Positions 24,085 to 34,214 of a DNA stretch of 40,000 bases are shown here, piece by piece. Positions within the stretch are counted from its first letter, which is position 1. Each line of letters begins with the position of its first letter. A program made the translations under genes and the position numbers. Source of the DNA: Leucobacter celer subsp. astrifaciens (GTDB taxonomy: Bacteria > Actinomycetota > Actinomycetes > Actinomycetales > Microbacteriaceae); the NCBI RefSeq assembly GCF_001273835.1, contig NZ_JHEI01000142.1, positions 1-40,000 on the forward strand, in the 5' to 3' direction. Under the pieces are notes generated by a model. The model did not search any database, had not been told where the DNA came from, and worked only from the letters and a program-made list of their open reading frames with translations.

Positions 24085-27000
24085 GATGACATCCTTCCAG
24101 GCCAGCCCTCTCGGCTAGCCACGTTTGATGTCACCTGTTCCTGCATCAGACCCATGTGTTCTTGGCCGTCGACGCGCATGGTGAGGGTTTCGACGTATCC
24201 GCCGATCCCGACGTGCTTGGTCGTGGTCTTCACCTTCTTCGACTCGTACCGGCCGGGCTTATCGACCTTCACACCGGTGGCGTCCTCGAACGCCTGCAGC
24301 TCGTTCTCCGGGGTGCACTCGATCTCGCCGCGGTCGTTGTAGGCGTACGCCTTGAACGTGACGGTGAACTCGACGTCCTCACGCTCCGGGAAGACGCCGT
24401 CGACGATTGCGGTGTCCCACATGTCGTCACCGACGGTGACGATGCCGGCGGATTCGGTGCGGACTTCGGGCTGGGTGATGTTGGTGGTCTCGTTCGGGAG
24501 GCCGCACTTGCCGGCCTTCAGCTCACGAGTGTCATCGCCTTCGCGCTGGATGAGCTTCTCCACCCACCACACCGTGTCCCCGTGCGCTGGGAGTGCGGTC
24601 ACCTCAGCCGAGGAGACCTTGCGGGTCGGCACACCGTCGACGTCCTCCACGTCTGCGGGGACTGAGACGGGGTCGGTGGTGAACAGCAGGTTGTCTGCCG
24701 TGCACGCGGCCTGGTCGGTGCCGGTGAGATCCTGGCTGCCCCGGTAGCCCTCGAAGACCACCTCGTGGGTGACGCCCTCTCGCTGGGAGAGGTCGCCGGT
24801 GATGGTGGCGGTGTCGGACATGCCGTCACCGATGACCACGAAATCGCTGGCCTGGGTCACGATCTCCGGCTCCGTCAGGATGGTGGTCTCGTTGGGGAGG
24901 CCGCACTCGCCCGTGTGCACGAGCGTGCGGTCCTCGCCCTGGATCAGCCACAGCTGCTCCACCCACCAGATCTTCCCCACCCACGAACTGATCCCGATCA
25001 CGGGATTCGACACATACTCGCCGGGGCCGGTGACCTCGGTCGCGCCAGTCTCGAAGAGCTGATTGTCGGCCGTGCAGACGGGGACCGTGACGAGTTCCTC
25101 ACCGGGGGTCACGGTCTCAGCCTGGTTCTCGACCTCCGCGTACTCTTCGCGGTAGCCGGTGAAGGTGACTTCCCACTGTGCGCCCTCGTTCGCGGCGAGC
25201 TCGCCGGTCACGATCGCGGTATCGGTGAGATGGTCACCTACGACCGCCTCCTCGAGTGCCTTGGTCTCCACGGAGGGGCGGCCGATGGTGGTGGTCTCGT
25301 TCGGGATCCCGCACTCGCCCTGGTGCAAGGTCTCAGGCCCGTCACCGGTGTCGATCATGAGGGTCTCCACCCACCACACCGTCTCCCCGTGCTCCCAGAG
25401 CGCGGTGAACCCGGGCGAACGGATATCGCCTGCCGCGGTCACCGGCTGCAGGCCGCTGCGGAAGATACGGTTGTCGACCGTGCACTCGGCCGCTTCGGTG
25501 CCGGTGAGTGCGGCATCACCCGTGTAGGCGTCGAAACGGATCGAGTACTCGGCGTTCTGGGACAGCGTGCCGGACACGGTTGCGACGTCGTAGAGCTCGT
25601 CGCCCAGGACGGCGTCCTGGAGCGCGTTTGTCTCCACACCGGGCTGACCGATGCGGGTGGTCTCGTTCGCGAGCCCACACCGCCCCTGATGCACGGTGGA
25701 ACCGTTCGAGGTGACGCGCTCGACCCAGTGGATCGTGCCCGCGCTCTTCACCTCAGCCGCCGGCGTGGAGAAACGTCCCACACCGGGTACTGCGATGCCG
25801 CCGACACGGTAGACCGGCTGCGCCACACACAGCTGGGCCGCGGTCATGCCGGAGATCTCGTCCCCGGTCCAGCGGACCGGATCCCGCTTGGTCTCCATCA
25901 CCGGATCACGCCCGGTCAGGACCACAGGAGAGTTCGCGGCACCCGACTCGGGGTCGGTCGCCTCCGTCGTTTCAGCCCCGTCTGCGCCGAGGAAGACCGG
26001 GTCGCCGGCATCGTTCGACTTCTGCACCGGGAACGCGGTCCCGTCAGCAGCCGTCCCCGCGGCGATGCTCGTGGGGATCTTCGCCCCATCCGCATCCAGC
26101 AGCGGGGAACCATCCGCTGCCGCCCACCAGTCGGCCCAGAGGGCTTCGCCGGTGTCGGGATCCTCGGCCTGCACCTCGTACTCGTCACCCAGGACCGGGT
26201 TCCAGTCCGAGTCGTACTTGATCGCACCCGTGGTCGGCTGCAGGTACGCCGTGAAATCCGCGACCGCATTCGGCCACATCCGAAGTTCTCCAGCGGTTGG
26301 TTGGGTCACAATCAGGGTGTCCTGCATCGTGCCACCCACCTCGGCCGAGGCCTGAGCCTGCGATGACGCTACTGGTTCCACAATCGGAGGCTGAGTTGTG
26401 ATGGAGGCTTTGACGGTTCCGCTGAGCTGTGCTGGGGTGCTGGCGCCGGATGCGAGTGCGACGCGCTGGCCGGCAACACCGTTGGAGTTGCGGGTGTTGT
26501 AAATCGTGAGCTTCGGCTCCCACCCCCGCGTCCCCTTCGACACCCAGGTGCCGGCTGCTTCGAGCTTCACGCCCTTCTTGTTGATGTCGACGTAGCGGGC
26601 GGATGCCTCGCTCGCGCCGACATCGAGGGTCGACTTGCCGTTGCGCACGAACGTGCCGTTCTTCACCGACAGCTTCGTCGTACCCTTCGGATACGCGATC
26701 CGGTACCGGCCATCGACACCGTTGGGATCCTCGGTGATGGTGAGCTTGCCGGTGTTCTTCTTCGGAGCGACCGGTGCCTTCGCGTTCTTTCTCGCGTCTG
26801 CGACCAGCGCATCCGAGCGGGCGATCAGATCCCGTCCCTGCTTCGACTGCTGCAGGGTGGTGATCTTCTGGTTCAGGGCCTTATCCGAGGACCCGAAGTT
26901 CGCTCGCATCCGCCAAACCGTCAGCTGCACCGCGGCCGCGTCCCAGTTCGAGCCGTTCTGCCCGTACGTGTCGATGAGGTAGTTCAGCTGCCGCATACCC

Positions 27001-27341
27001 GCGGCATCATGCCACGCACTGTAATAGCCCGTGGCTCCCGGCAGGTAGTCGTACGTCCCGATCGGGGAATGCGCGCCGGACGGGGCAGACATGGCCGCCT
27101 CGATGCAGTACACGCGCTTCCCGCCCGGGAGCACAAAGTTACTGATCCTCAGTCCGCCCGAGAACGTCCACGACTCGCCCTCGGGGAGGGCCTCTGCCGG
27201 CGCCGACTGCGCCAGCACACTCCCGCCAGCCACCAGCGACACCGCGAGCAGCGCAGTCGCAGCCTTCCGGATCAGATTCTTCCAACGCCCCGGAGGACGA
27301 GACACCGGCACCGGGCCGGCGATTTCTTCTGTCGACTGCAT
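24045..27341 (-). pseudogene. Thioester-domain surface adhesin with repeats, 3' end removed by the IS
   Basis: ATG 27341 follows GGAGAG by eight bases. About 1062 native residues remain before the IS end at 24153; the frame then runs 36 codons into the IS and stops at 24045. A signal peptide covers residues 1-52. Next is a thioester domain, with Cys79 (RVYCIEA) and Gln139 (AVQLTVW) placed to form the internal Cys-Gln bond used by Gram-positive adhesins to bind hosts covalently. A central region follows, then four repeats of about 150 residues (each WWVExL…GxCGLPNETT…GD…DTA…VxG…CTxDN) and the start of a fifth. No sorting signal is left, so the product would be released, not anchored. In the context of the element it may once have promoted cell contact. 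Confidence 0.85.
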
Positions 27342-27974
27342 CGCAGTGACTCTCCAAACTGCATCCCTGTGGTGTACACCAGGACGAGCAGCTCGGATGC
27401 GATGAACTGCGCGCCACCCCACGAACAGGGGCGACGCGCAGTCGCAACAGTTCCGGCGAGGAAGGTTCTCAGGAAGCTCAGCGAGGGCAGGACATCGCCA
27501 GCAGGATCCCCATGATGCTCAGGTGCGTTGCGATTGACGCCGGGTGCATCTCTTTCTGGAGAGCTTGAGCTTCCAACTTCGTAAACTTACGACGCTGCTT
27601 TTCTCAGCGGTGAAAAGGGCTTGGGGTGGGGGCGCTGACATCGACATCGCCATGCCACGAACAAGAAACACCAAAGTCCCCAGTAAACACGCAGCCCCTC
27701 CATCAGCACCGATATTCCAGCCCGGAGTGTCGATAGTCGGCACTAAGCCCGCGATCCTTACCTCGAGCCGGTGTCTTCACTCGTCAGCGTCTGCATCACC
27801 GTCACTCTCAACGCTGTCGCATTGCCCACTTATGAGTATTCGCGCGGGTGTGCCACGTGCAGTGCCGGCGCCGGTTGCCGCCCCTCGAGGTCGGTGCCTA
27901 CTCGGAGGATATCTTCAGGCCATCGTGCCGCGCACGCCGAATTACCGAGTTCAGGCGGCGAGGCAAAATCGACG
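27342..27974. other. Gene-poor region between the adhesin and the iron cassette
   Basis: About 630 bases, lower in GC than the surroundings. It should hold the adhesin promoter on its left side, but I could not fix -35/-10 boxes. A 74-codon minus frame at 27519-27743 has one weakly hydrophobic stretch but no ribosome site and is not called. It probably marks a junction between two acquired modules. Confidence 0.5.
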
Positions 27975-28002
27975 TTGAGCTATGTTAGGCTCACCTTAGT
28001 TA
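27975..28002 (+). promoter_or_regulatory. Promoter overlapped by a DtxR/IdeR-type iron box
   Basis: TTGAGC at 27975-27980 and TAGTTA at 27997-28002 (16-base spacer) form a promoter candidate. Between and over the -10 lies TTAGGCTCACCTTAG (27985-27999), a good match to the TTAGG…CCTAA core bound by Fe-DtxR/IdeR in actinobacteria. It would shut off the TetR-SIP-ABC operon when iron is plentiful. Confidence 0.75.
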
Positions 28003-28033
28003 TTGGGGGCAACTTAGGTCATGGGGTGGGTAG

Positions 28034-28720
28034 ATGTCGCGGATCGGGGGTCGTCCTCGTCGGGTCGAGATCGACGACATTGTTCGTGCTGGGCGCGAGG
28101 TGGGATTGTCGCGGCTGAGTATGAACGCGGTTGCGGATCGCCTCGGTGTATCGGCGACCGCGTTGTACCGACATGTCGACGGGCGGTGGGGGCTGGAGAA
28201 CTTGATCGGTGAGAGTATCCTGGCGGATCTGCGCCTGGATGACGATCCTGAGGACGACACGGTAAGGCATCTGCTCTCGGCGGGTTTGCAGTTGCGGTCG
28301 TTCGTTCTGGCGCATCCGGGTCTTGCGACCTACGTACAGACGTTGTTCCCACGCGGCGAGAGCGGCCGAGTGCTCGTCTCCGGTGAGGTGGAGGCGTTGG
28401 GAAGGCGCGGGTACGCTCCAGATACGGCGATCGTGCTGGTATCGGCCGTTGCGTCGATCGCGATCGGCTATGCGGCCGCCGAGGATGTGCAACGCGAGCG
28501 TGCCGAGGGTCGGGCCGAGCAGGAGCGGGACGCGTTGGCTGCGATCATCGCCGACGCCCGCCTCGGCGACGCGCACCGGGCATTGCCAGAAGTCAGCGCG
28601 GACCAGTACGTACGGCTGTGGCTGGGTGCTGCGGTCCGCGCATTCGTGGAGGCGGCTCCGCCGGGCCGTCCGCTCGGGGAGATCATGGTGGCGCTGGACG
28701 CCGCGGGGAGGGGGCTGTGA
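28034..28720 (+). CDS. TetR-family regulator of the iron transport cassette
   Basis: A 228-residue regulator. ATG 28034 ([17 protein letters not shown]) is preceded by GGGTGGG. Residues about 10-55 form the TetR helix-turn-helix ([21 protein letters not shown]). The C-terminal ligand-binding domain is helical with a charged stretch rich in Glu/Arg ([14 protein letters not shown]). It is first in a three-gene operon, with its stop overlapping the start of the SIP-ABC gene (TGATG). With the upstream iron box this gives two levels of control: iron through a DtxR protein, and a second signal, possibly a siderophore, sensed by the TetR protein (inference). Confidence 0.9.
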   Translation: MSRIGGRPRRVEIDDIVRAGREVGLSRLSMNAVADRLGVSATALYRHVDGRWGLENLIGESILADLRLDDDPEDDTVRHLLSAGLQLRSFVLAHPGLATYVQTLFPRGESGRVLVSGEVEALGRRGYAPDTAIVLVSAVASIAIGYAAAEDVQRERAEGRAEQERDALAAIIADARLGDAHRALPEVSADQYVRLWLGAAVRAFVEAAPPGRPLGEIMVALDAAGRGL

Positions 28721-31338
28721 TGGCCAAGCGAGGTTTCAACGGGGTGATCATGCGCGCTTACGGGGCGCAGGATCACGAGGTGACGGTCACCGGGACCGAG
28801 ATGATCTCCCCGGGATTCCTGCGGGTGCGGATGCATTCGCCGACACTGCTGGATGATGGGGTGGTGGCTCCGACTGCATATGTGCGGTTCTGGTTCCCTG
28901 ACGCCGAGGGGCGCGATTTCGAGCATCAACGCGGCTACACGCTCACCGAGGCCGATGAGACGACCGGGCACTTCGCGATCGACTTCGTCCTGCACGAGCC
29001 GGCCGGCCCCGCCTCCGCCTGGGCGCAGCGTGCCCAGCCAGGGACAACGGTTTCGGCCACCCCACTCGGCTCGACCCGGTTCGACCTGCCGGACGAGCTA
29101 CCCGCCGGCTACTTGCTGGTCGGCGACTCTGCCTCGATCCCCGCCATCAACGGCATCCTCGCGATCGTGCCGGCAGATGTCCCGATCGAGGTCTACTTGG
29201 AGGAGCACGAGGATACCGACCGGCTCATTCCGCTCGTGGAACATCCGCGGGCGACGATCCACTGGGTGCCCCGGCGAGGCGAGGTATCGCTGGCAGGGGC
29301 GATCGAGACGCGCGACTGGTCAGACTGGTATGCATGGATGGCACCGGAGTCGGGGTCACTCAAGCAGTTGCGGGTCCGGCTGAGGGACGAGTTCGGATTC
29401 CCCCGCCACGAGGTCCACGCCCAGGCCTACTGGTACCACGGGCGGGCGTTCGGATCGAACCGCTCGAAGGCCGCGCCCGAGCCGGTGAGGGATGAGACGG
29501 CCACCGCGTGCGCGGGCGATGGACCCGCACCGCCGGCCGGGCACGCGGTATCTGTCCAAGAGAAACCCGATCCCGCTGCCCCAGCCCGGCGAGGCTCGTG
29601 GCGGGCGCAGGCCGGTGGCCGGCTCCTTGCACCGTTGCGACCGACGCTGATCGTGGCCGGCGTCGCACAGGCGGTCGTGACGCTGCTGCAGCTGGCCCCG
29701 TACGTGCTGCTGGTCGAACTCGCGCGGCACCTGCTGTCGGGCGCTGACTCCTCCGCGTTGTGGTCGCTGGGGACCTGGGCGGGGGCGCTGATCGGAGCCG
29801 GGGTGATTGTATCGGCGGCGCTGATGTTGTGGCTGCACGCGGTTGACGCCCGGTTCGCCCGGGGCGTGCGCCAACAGCTGCTTCGCAAGCTCTCCCGACT
29901 GCCGCTGGGCTGGTTCGAGGCCCGCGGATCAGGTCAGGTCAAGCAGCTCGTACAAGATGACACTCTGTCGCTGCATTACCTCATCACGCACGCCGTCCCC
30001 GATGCGGTCGCCGCGGTGGTCGCCCCGCTCGCGGTGCTCGGCTACCTGTTCGTCGTGGACTGGCGCATCGCGCTGCTGCTCTTCGTTCCCGTCTTCGCCT
30101 ACATGTTTGGGATGACAGTGATGCTGTTCCAGTCGGGCACGAAGACGACACAGGCGATGCGGTGGACTGAGCGGATGAACACCGAAGCGGCCGCCTACCT
30201 GGACGGGCAGCCCGTGATCCGCGTGTTCGGCGGCGCCGCCTCGTCCACTTTCCGTGCCCGGCTCGGCGAGTACATTGCCTTCCTCCGCGACTGGCAGGCT
30301 CCGCTCACCGGGCAGAAGACGTTTATCGACCTCGTGACCCGGCCTGCGACGTTCCTTCTGCTCATCTGCGGGCTCGGCACAATACTCATCACCAGCGGAA
30401 ACATGGCGCCGTTCACTCTCCTGCCTTTCCTGCTGCTGGGCACCACGTTCGGAGCGCGACTGCTCGGCATCGGCTATGGACTCGGCGGACTGCGCACCGG
30501 ATTCCTCGCCGCTCGCCGCATTCAGGTGACCCTCGATGAGCGCGAGCTGGAGACGATGCCCACGGGCAGCAGCACTGCCGCCGACGCCCCGGGCCGGGTC
30601 GAGTTCGACCGGATCGGATTCTCCTACCGACCGGGTGTGCCCGTGCTGCACGACGTCACGTTGAGCCTGGAGCCGGGAACCGTGACCGCCCTGGTCGGCC
30701 CGTCCGGTTCGGGAAAATCCACCCTCGCCGGCTTGCTGGCGAGATTCCATGATGTGGGAACCGGTGCGATCCGCGTAGGCGGTCGGGACCTGCGCGAGCT
30801 CACCCCCGACCAGCTCTACCGTCAGGTCGGGTTCGTGTTCCAGCAGACCCAGCTGGTGCAGGGCACCGTCAGGGAGAACATCGCCCTGGCCGACCCCGAT
30901 GCCCGTGCGGAGCAGGTCGAGGCCGCCGCTCGCGCAGCACTGCTGCACGATCGCATCCTGCGGCTTCCCGACGGCTACGACACACAGCTCGGCCCTGACG
31001 CGGCGCTTTCGGGAGGGGAACGTCAGCGGTTGACCATTGCTCGCGCGATCCTCGCCGATTCCCCCGTTCTAGTGCTTGACGAGGCGACCGCCTTCGCCGA
31101 CCCGGAGTCCGAGTACCTCGTGCAGCAGGCGCTGAACCGGCTCACTGAGGGACGCACCGTGCTCGTGATCGCGCATCGACTGCACACGATCACCGGTGTG
31201 GACCGGATCGTCGTCGTCGACCACGGCCGGATTGTCGAGACCGGAACCCACTCCGACCTGCTCGAACGGAACGGTCGCTATCGACGGCTGTGGGATGCCA
31301 GCCGTCCCGTCACCTCCGGAATGAAGGACGACCGATGA
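28720..31338 (+). CDS. irtA: Siderophore-interacting reductase fused to ABC exporter-fold half-transporter (IrtA-like)
   Basis: An 872-residue fusion. ATG 28720 overlaps the TetR stop; an upstream frame extension is a shadow. Residues 1-255 are a SIP-type FAD-binding siderophore reductase ([40 protein letters not shown], the YWYHGR end). A disordered linker follows to about 305, then the six-helix type IV ABC membrane domain (about 310-600) and the nucleotide-binding domain: Walker [10 protein letters not shown] at about 660, signature LSGGERQR at 763, Walker B LVLDEAT at about 783. This is the domain order of mycobacterial IrtA, which with IrtB imports ferric mycobactins despite its exporter fold and reduces the iron. 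The local siderophore is unknown; no biosynthesis genes are in the window. Confidence 0.9.
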   Translation: MAKRGFNGVIMRAYGAQDHEVTVTGTEMISPGFLRVRMHSPTLLDDGVVAPTAYVRFWFPDAEGRDFEHQRGYTLTEADETTGHFAIDFVLHEPAGPASAWAQRAQPGTTVSATPLGSTRFDLPDELPAGYLLVGDSASIPAINGILAIVPADVPIEVYLEEHEDTDRLIPLVEHPRATIHWVPRRGEVSLAGAIETRDWSDWYAWMAPESGSLKQLRVRLRDEFGFPRHEVHAQAYWYHGRAFGSNRSKAAPEPVRDETATACAGDGPAPPAGHAVSVQEKPDPAAPARRGSWRAQAGGRLLAPLRPTLIVAGVAQAVVTLLQLAPYVLLVELARHLLSGADSSALWSLGTWAGALIGAGVIVSAALMLWLHAVDARFARGVRQQLLRKLSRLPLGWFEARGSGQVKQLVQDDTLSLHYLITHAVPDAVAAVVAPLAVLGYLFVVDWRIALLLFVPVFAYMFGMTVMLFQSGTKTTQAMRWTERMNTEAAAYLDGQPVIRVFGGAASSTFRARLGEYIAFLRDWQAPLTGQKTFIDLVTRPATFLLLICGLGTILITSGNMAPFTLLPFLLLGTTFGARLLGIGYGLGGLRTGFLAARRIQVTLDERELETMPTGSSTAADAPGRVEFDRIGFSYRPGVPVLHDVTLSLEPGTVTALVGPSGSGKSTLAGLLARFHDVGTGAIRVGGRDLRELTPDQLYRQVGFVFQQTQLVQGTVRENIALADPDARAEQVEAAARAALLHDRILRLPDGYDTQLGPDAALSGGERQRLTIARAILADSPVLVLDEATAFADPESEYLVQQALNRLTEGRTVLVIAHRLHTITGVDRIVVVDHGRIVETGTHSDLLERNGRYRRLWDASRPVTSGMKDDR

Positions 31339-33086
31339 TCCGCACTCTGCTCGCGCTCCTCCCCACAGACAGTCGCGGCCGCGTCGTCGGCCACCTGATG
31401 CTCACCGTGCTCGGCGTCATCCTGCGCGCCGCCGGAGCGGTGCTGCTGGTCCCGCTTGTCGCCGCCCTGTTCAGCACCACCCCGGCGACAGCATGGCCCT
31501 GGCTGGGAGCACTGGCACTCGTCACTGCGGTCGGCTGGGTCGTGGACTGGGCCGCGGCACAGCTGGGGTTCCGGCTCGGTTTCGGCATCCTCGACAGCGG
31601 ACAGCGCACGGTCGCCGACCAGATCACACGCATCCGCCTAAACTGGTTCACCGCCGACAACACTGCCACCGCCCGGCAGGCAGTTGCCGCCACCGGACCC
31701 GACCTGGTCGGGCTCATCGTCTACCTCGTCACCCCCATAATCGGCGCCGTCCTGCTCCCCGTCTTCATCGCCATTGCACTTCTACCGATCGCCTGGCAGC
31801 TGGGCGCGGCCGCTCTGGGCGGGCTCGTCGTTCTGATCGTAGCGTTCTGGGCCGCGGGGCGGCTCAGTCGCAGCGCCGACCGAGAATCCGCCGTCGCGAA
31901 CAGTCGTCTGACCGAGCGCGTGTTGGAGTTCGCGCGAACCCAGCAGGCGCTCCGCGCAGCGCGTCGCGTCGAGCCTGCTCGCAGCCATGTCGGCGCGGCC
32001 CTGGCCGCGCAGCACGGAGCCGTCATGAAGACGCTGTTGTTGCAGGTCCCCGGTCAGGTGCTGTTCGGGCTCGCCAGCCAGATCGCCCTGCTCGCACTCG
32101 CGGGGACCACCGTCATCCTCACGATACAACAGGCGCTCACTGTGCCGCAGGCGATCGCGCTCATCGTGGTCATCATCCGATATCTGGAGCCGTTCACCAT
32201 GCTCGCTGAGCTGTCGCCCGGGATCGAGACCGTCACCGGGTCATTGCGGCGCATCCGCGATGTGCTCGACGCACCGCAGGATCACTCCGGTGACGCCCGC
32301 ATCCAGGTGGGCGACCCGCCCCGAATCGAGTTGCGCGGTGTCGGATTCCGCTATGCAGATGGCGAGGCAGACGGGCAGACTGTGCTGGACGGGTTCGATC
32401 TCTCCATCGAGCCCGGCAGCACGGTGGCGATCGTCGGTCCTTCCGGATCAGGAAAGAGCACCGTGCTCGCCCTCGTCGCCGGACTTCATCACCCCCACTC
32501 TGGGAGTGTGCTGGTCGACGGCCTCGACCTCGCAACTCTCGACGCCGCGGCACGGCAACGATTGGTCAGCGTGGTATTTCAACATCCATATCTCTTCGAC
32601 GGCGCCGTTCGAGAGAACGTCCTCGTCGGCGACCCGGAAGCGAGCGACGAGAGGCTCGAAGCCGTGTCTCGCCTCGCACGGGTCGACAGCATCGTCCAGC
32701 GACTACCTGACGGTTGGGAAAGCCGTGTCGGTGAAGCCGGAGGCGGGCTCTCGGGTGGGGAGCGCCAGCGAGTCTCCATCGCCCGTGCGCTCCTCAAACC
32801 TGCACCCGTGCTCCTCGTTGACGAAGCCACCAGCGCACTCGACGCCGAGAACGAAGCGGCGATCGCCGACGCCCTTTCCCACGACCAGACTCCTCGCACT
32901 CGGCTCATCGTCGCACACCGGCTCAACAGCATCCGCTCGGCCGACCGCGTCGTGTTTCTCGAAAACGGACGCATCGTCGAAGACGGCACCATCCCCGAAC
33001 TAATCGCTGCTCGCGGACGCTTCGCCAACTTCTGGCGACAACAAGAAGCAGCAAGCGCATGGACGCTCGGCACAAATGATAGGTAG
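31335..33086 (+). CDS. irtB: ABC exporter-fold half-transporter, partner of the SIP-ABC fusion (IrtB-like)
   Basis: A 583-residue half-transporter starting at ATG 31335 in an ATGA overlap with the previous gene. Six membrane segments (about residues 15-300) are followed by an ATPase domain: Walker [10 protein letters not shown] around 368, signature LSGGERQR around 472, Walker [12 protein letters not shown] around 493, and the switch His in VAHRLNS. It should form a heterodimer with the upstream protein, as IrtA-IrtB do. Here the second domain has the full DEATSALD while the partner reads DEATAFAD, a common asymmetry in heterodimeric exporters-fold transporters. A hairpin terminator follows directly. 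Confidence 0.9.
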   Translation: MIRTLLALLPTDSRGRVVGHLMLTVLGVILRAAGAVLLVPLVAALFSTTPATAWPWLGALALVTAVGWVVDWAAAQLGFRLGFGILDSGQRTVADQITRIRLNWFTADNTATARQAVAATGPDLVGLIVYLVTPIIGAVLLPVFIAIALLPIAWQLGAAALGGLVVLIVAFWAAGRLSRSADRESAVANSRLTERVLEFARTQQALRAARRVEPARSHVGAALAAQHGAVMKTLLLQVPGQVLFGLASQIALLALAGTTVILTIQQALTVPQAIALIVVIIRYLEPFTMLAELSPGIETVTGSLRRIRDVLDAPQDHSGDARIQVGDPPRIELRGVGFRYADGEADGQTVLDGFDLSIEPGSTVAIVGPSGSGKSTVLALVAGLHHPHSGSVLVDGLDLATLDAAARQRLVSVVFQHPYLFDGAVRENVLVGDPEASDERLEAVSRLARVDSIVQRLPDGWESRVGEAGGGLSGGERQRVSIARALLKPAPVLLVDEATSALDAENEAAIADALSHDQTPRTRLIVAHRLNSIRSADRVVFLENGRIVEDGTIPELIAARGRFANFWRQQEAASAWTLGTNDR

Positions 33087-33112
33087 GGGTGCCCTGTCAA
33101 AGGGGCGCCCCT
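33085..33112 (+). terminator. Hairpin terminator after the iron cassette
   Basis: Arms AGGGGTGCCC (33085-33094) and GGGCGCCCCT (33103-33112) form a 10-bp stem with one G-T pair and an 8-base loop, starting inside the irtB-like stop codon. The run of T after it is weak, so efficiency is uncertain. It marks the end of the iron operon. Confidence 0.6.
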
Positions 33113-33270
33113 ACACACTCATTTATAGTTCCTAGTGAGGACGTTACGGTGCCCTCTGAGATGTTCGGTGTGTGGCACACTACGCCAGTTTGCCGTGTGC
33201 CGATTCCTTCGCCCAAAACAAACGTTGAGCGGGCGCAGCCCCCAGTCGAGTCAAAGATTGCATGTGGTAT

Positions 33271-34077
33271 TCACGAGTTCGCCACCAGCTCTAGCTGATC
33301 CTGTGAGCCGAATGCACCGGCCTCTTCCATCGCCGCAAGGAACCGTTGCCCGGTCTTCGGGGTCTTCCCGCCGAGCCATTCGCCCACGAGCTTCCCCGAA
33401 GGGCGCTTCCCCTCAGCCGTGGCATAGGCGAGTACGCGGGCGCGGACCGTCTCCCGGTCCGGTGCCTCGTCCTGTGGGGTGACGAGCGCCAACGGCGCCG
33501 GCACCTCATCCCGGCTGCCCGTCATTGCGAGCGCCGCGGCCCGGACCGGCACCGAGTCGGCCACCGGTGCGGCCATCTGTGGACTCGGGTCGCGTGCCGG
33601 TTCCGCATCGAGGTGGCGCGGCGCCGGCTTCGCATCGCTCTTCTCCCGGAGCGCTTGCAGCTTCGCACGTTCCTTCTCGTCCGGGATGAGGTCCATGACC
33701 TCGTGCGTCGCCCACAAGAGTGTTGCGGGTGGCACAGCGCCGAGGATCGCGGCCGCCCAGATCGGCACCATCGGGTCTGCAGCGACCGCCGAGTGCACCG
33801 CGTTTGCTACCACGGACACGATCGCGAGGACTGCGAACCCGAGATAGGTGCGCCGCACCGGGAGACCCCGGAGTCGCTTGTTCGCGGCCCCGACCGCGCC
33901 GACGAGCATCCCGCCATCCACGATGAAGGGGTAGGCGAACGGGAACGGGAGCCCCGCGAGGGAAGCGACATCGGTGAGGGTGGGGAACGAGATCGCCATC
34001 GACCCGACCACCACGATCAGAAGGCCCGGGCTCATGCCGCCCACGAACCCCCAGGTACGGCTCGGCTTCTTCGCCAT
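33271..34077 (-). CDS. DUF2637-like membrane protein
   Basis: A 268-residue protein. ATG 34077 overlaps the previous stop (TGATG); GTG 34083 is an alternative. Four membrane segments lie in residues about 15-125 (PGLLIVVVGSMAISF, then the PFIVDGGMLVGAVGAANKRL segment, AVLAIVSVVANAVHSAV, AAILGAVPPATLLWATHEV), the layout of DUF2637 proteins common in actinobacterial conjugative elements, where they are linked to plasmid spread. A cytoplasmic Pro/Ala linker leads to a C-terminal helical domain (AYATAEGKRPSGKLVGEWL, then TGQRFLAAME) that resembles a DNA-binding fold. It is the last gene of the seven-gene minus-strand operon. Confidence 0.82.
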   Translation of the reverse strand: MAKKPSRTWGFVGGMSPGLLIVVVGSMAISFPTLTDVASLAGLPFPFAYPFIVDGGMLVGAVGAANKRLRGLPVRRTYLGFAVLAIVSVVANAVHSAVAADPMVPIWAAAILGAVPPATLLWATHEVMDLIPDEKERAKLQALREKSDAKPAPRHLDAEPARDPSPQMAAPVADSVPVRAAALAMTGSRDEVPAPLALVTPQDEAPDRETVRARVLAYATAEGKRPSGKLVGEWLGGKTPKTGQRFLAAMEEAGAFGSQDQLELVANS

Positions 34078-34214
34078 CAGCACTCACCGCCCTCGGTGGC
34101 CCGGGTCGGGACGAGTGCTGCAGCGAGAGGGATCGCGGCCGCGAGCACGGCGACCCCGAGAAGTGCGGTGGTGAGCATCCACATCAGTGCGGGATAGGTG
34201 TCGAAGTCGTTCAT
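34077..34214 (-). CDS. Tiny single-span membrane protein
   Basis: A 45-residue protein, MNDFDTYPALMWMLTTALLG at the start, with one membrane segment (about residues 10-34) and a short tail ending EGGEC. Start and stop each overlap the adjacent genes in TGATG form, the same coupling as the rest of the operon, which supports its reality despite its size. Function unknown; it may be a partner of the DUF2637-like protein in the membrane. Confidence 0.7.
   Translation of the reverse strand: MNDFDTYPALMWMLTTALLGVAVLAAAIPLAAALVPTRATEGGEC

Larger units (their letters stand above)
22860..24153 (-). mobile_element. Complete IS3-family insertion sequence, about 1294 bp
   Basis: The element carries overlapping orfA and orfB and is bounded by imperfect 25-bp terminal inverted repeats starting GGGTCTG (23 of 25 match): left 22860-22884, right 24129-24153. 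No 3- or 4-bp direct repeat flanks it (CTAC on the left, ATGT on the right). The left flank is not a continuation of the adhesin gene that is interrupted on the right. So this is not a simple insertion; a deletion or recombination between IS copies is likely. Exact outer boundary is uncertain by a few bases. Confidence 0.88.

Noticed and set aside
24765..26366. 533-codon plus-strand frame under the adhesin gene
   Set aside because: It mirrors the repeated adhesin coding sequence, has no domain, and its repeats follow from the repeats on the other strand.
27519..27743. 74-codon minus-strand frame upstream of the adhesin
   Set aside because: One weak hydrophobic stretch but no ribosome site, no overlap with neighbours and no recognisable family.
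33174..33201. Inverted repeat GGCACAC/GTGTGCC between the iron cassette and the DUF2637-like gene
   Set aside because: Seven-base arms with a 14-base loop and no T run; could be a module joint or a weak terminator, but nothing supports a specific role.
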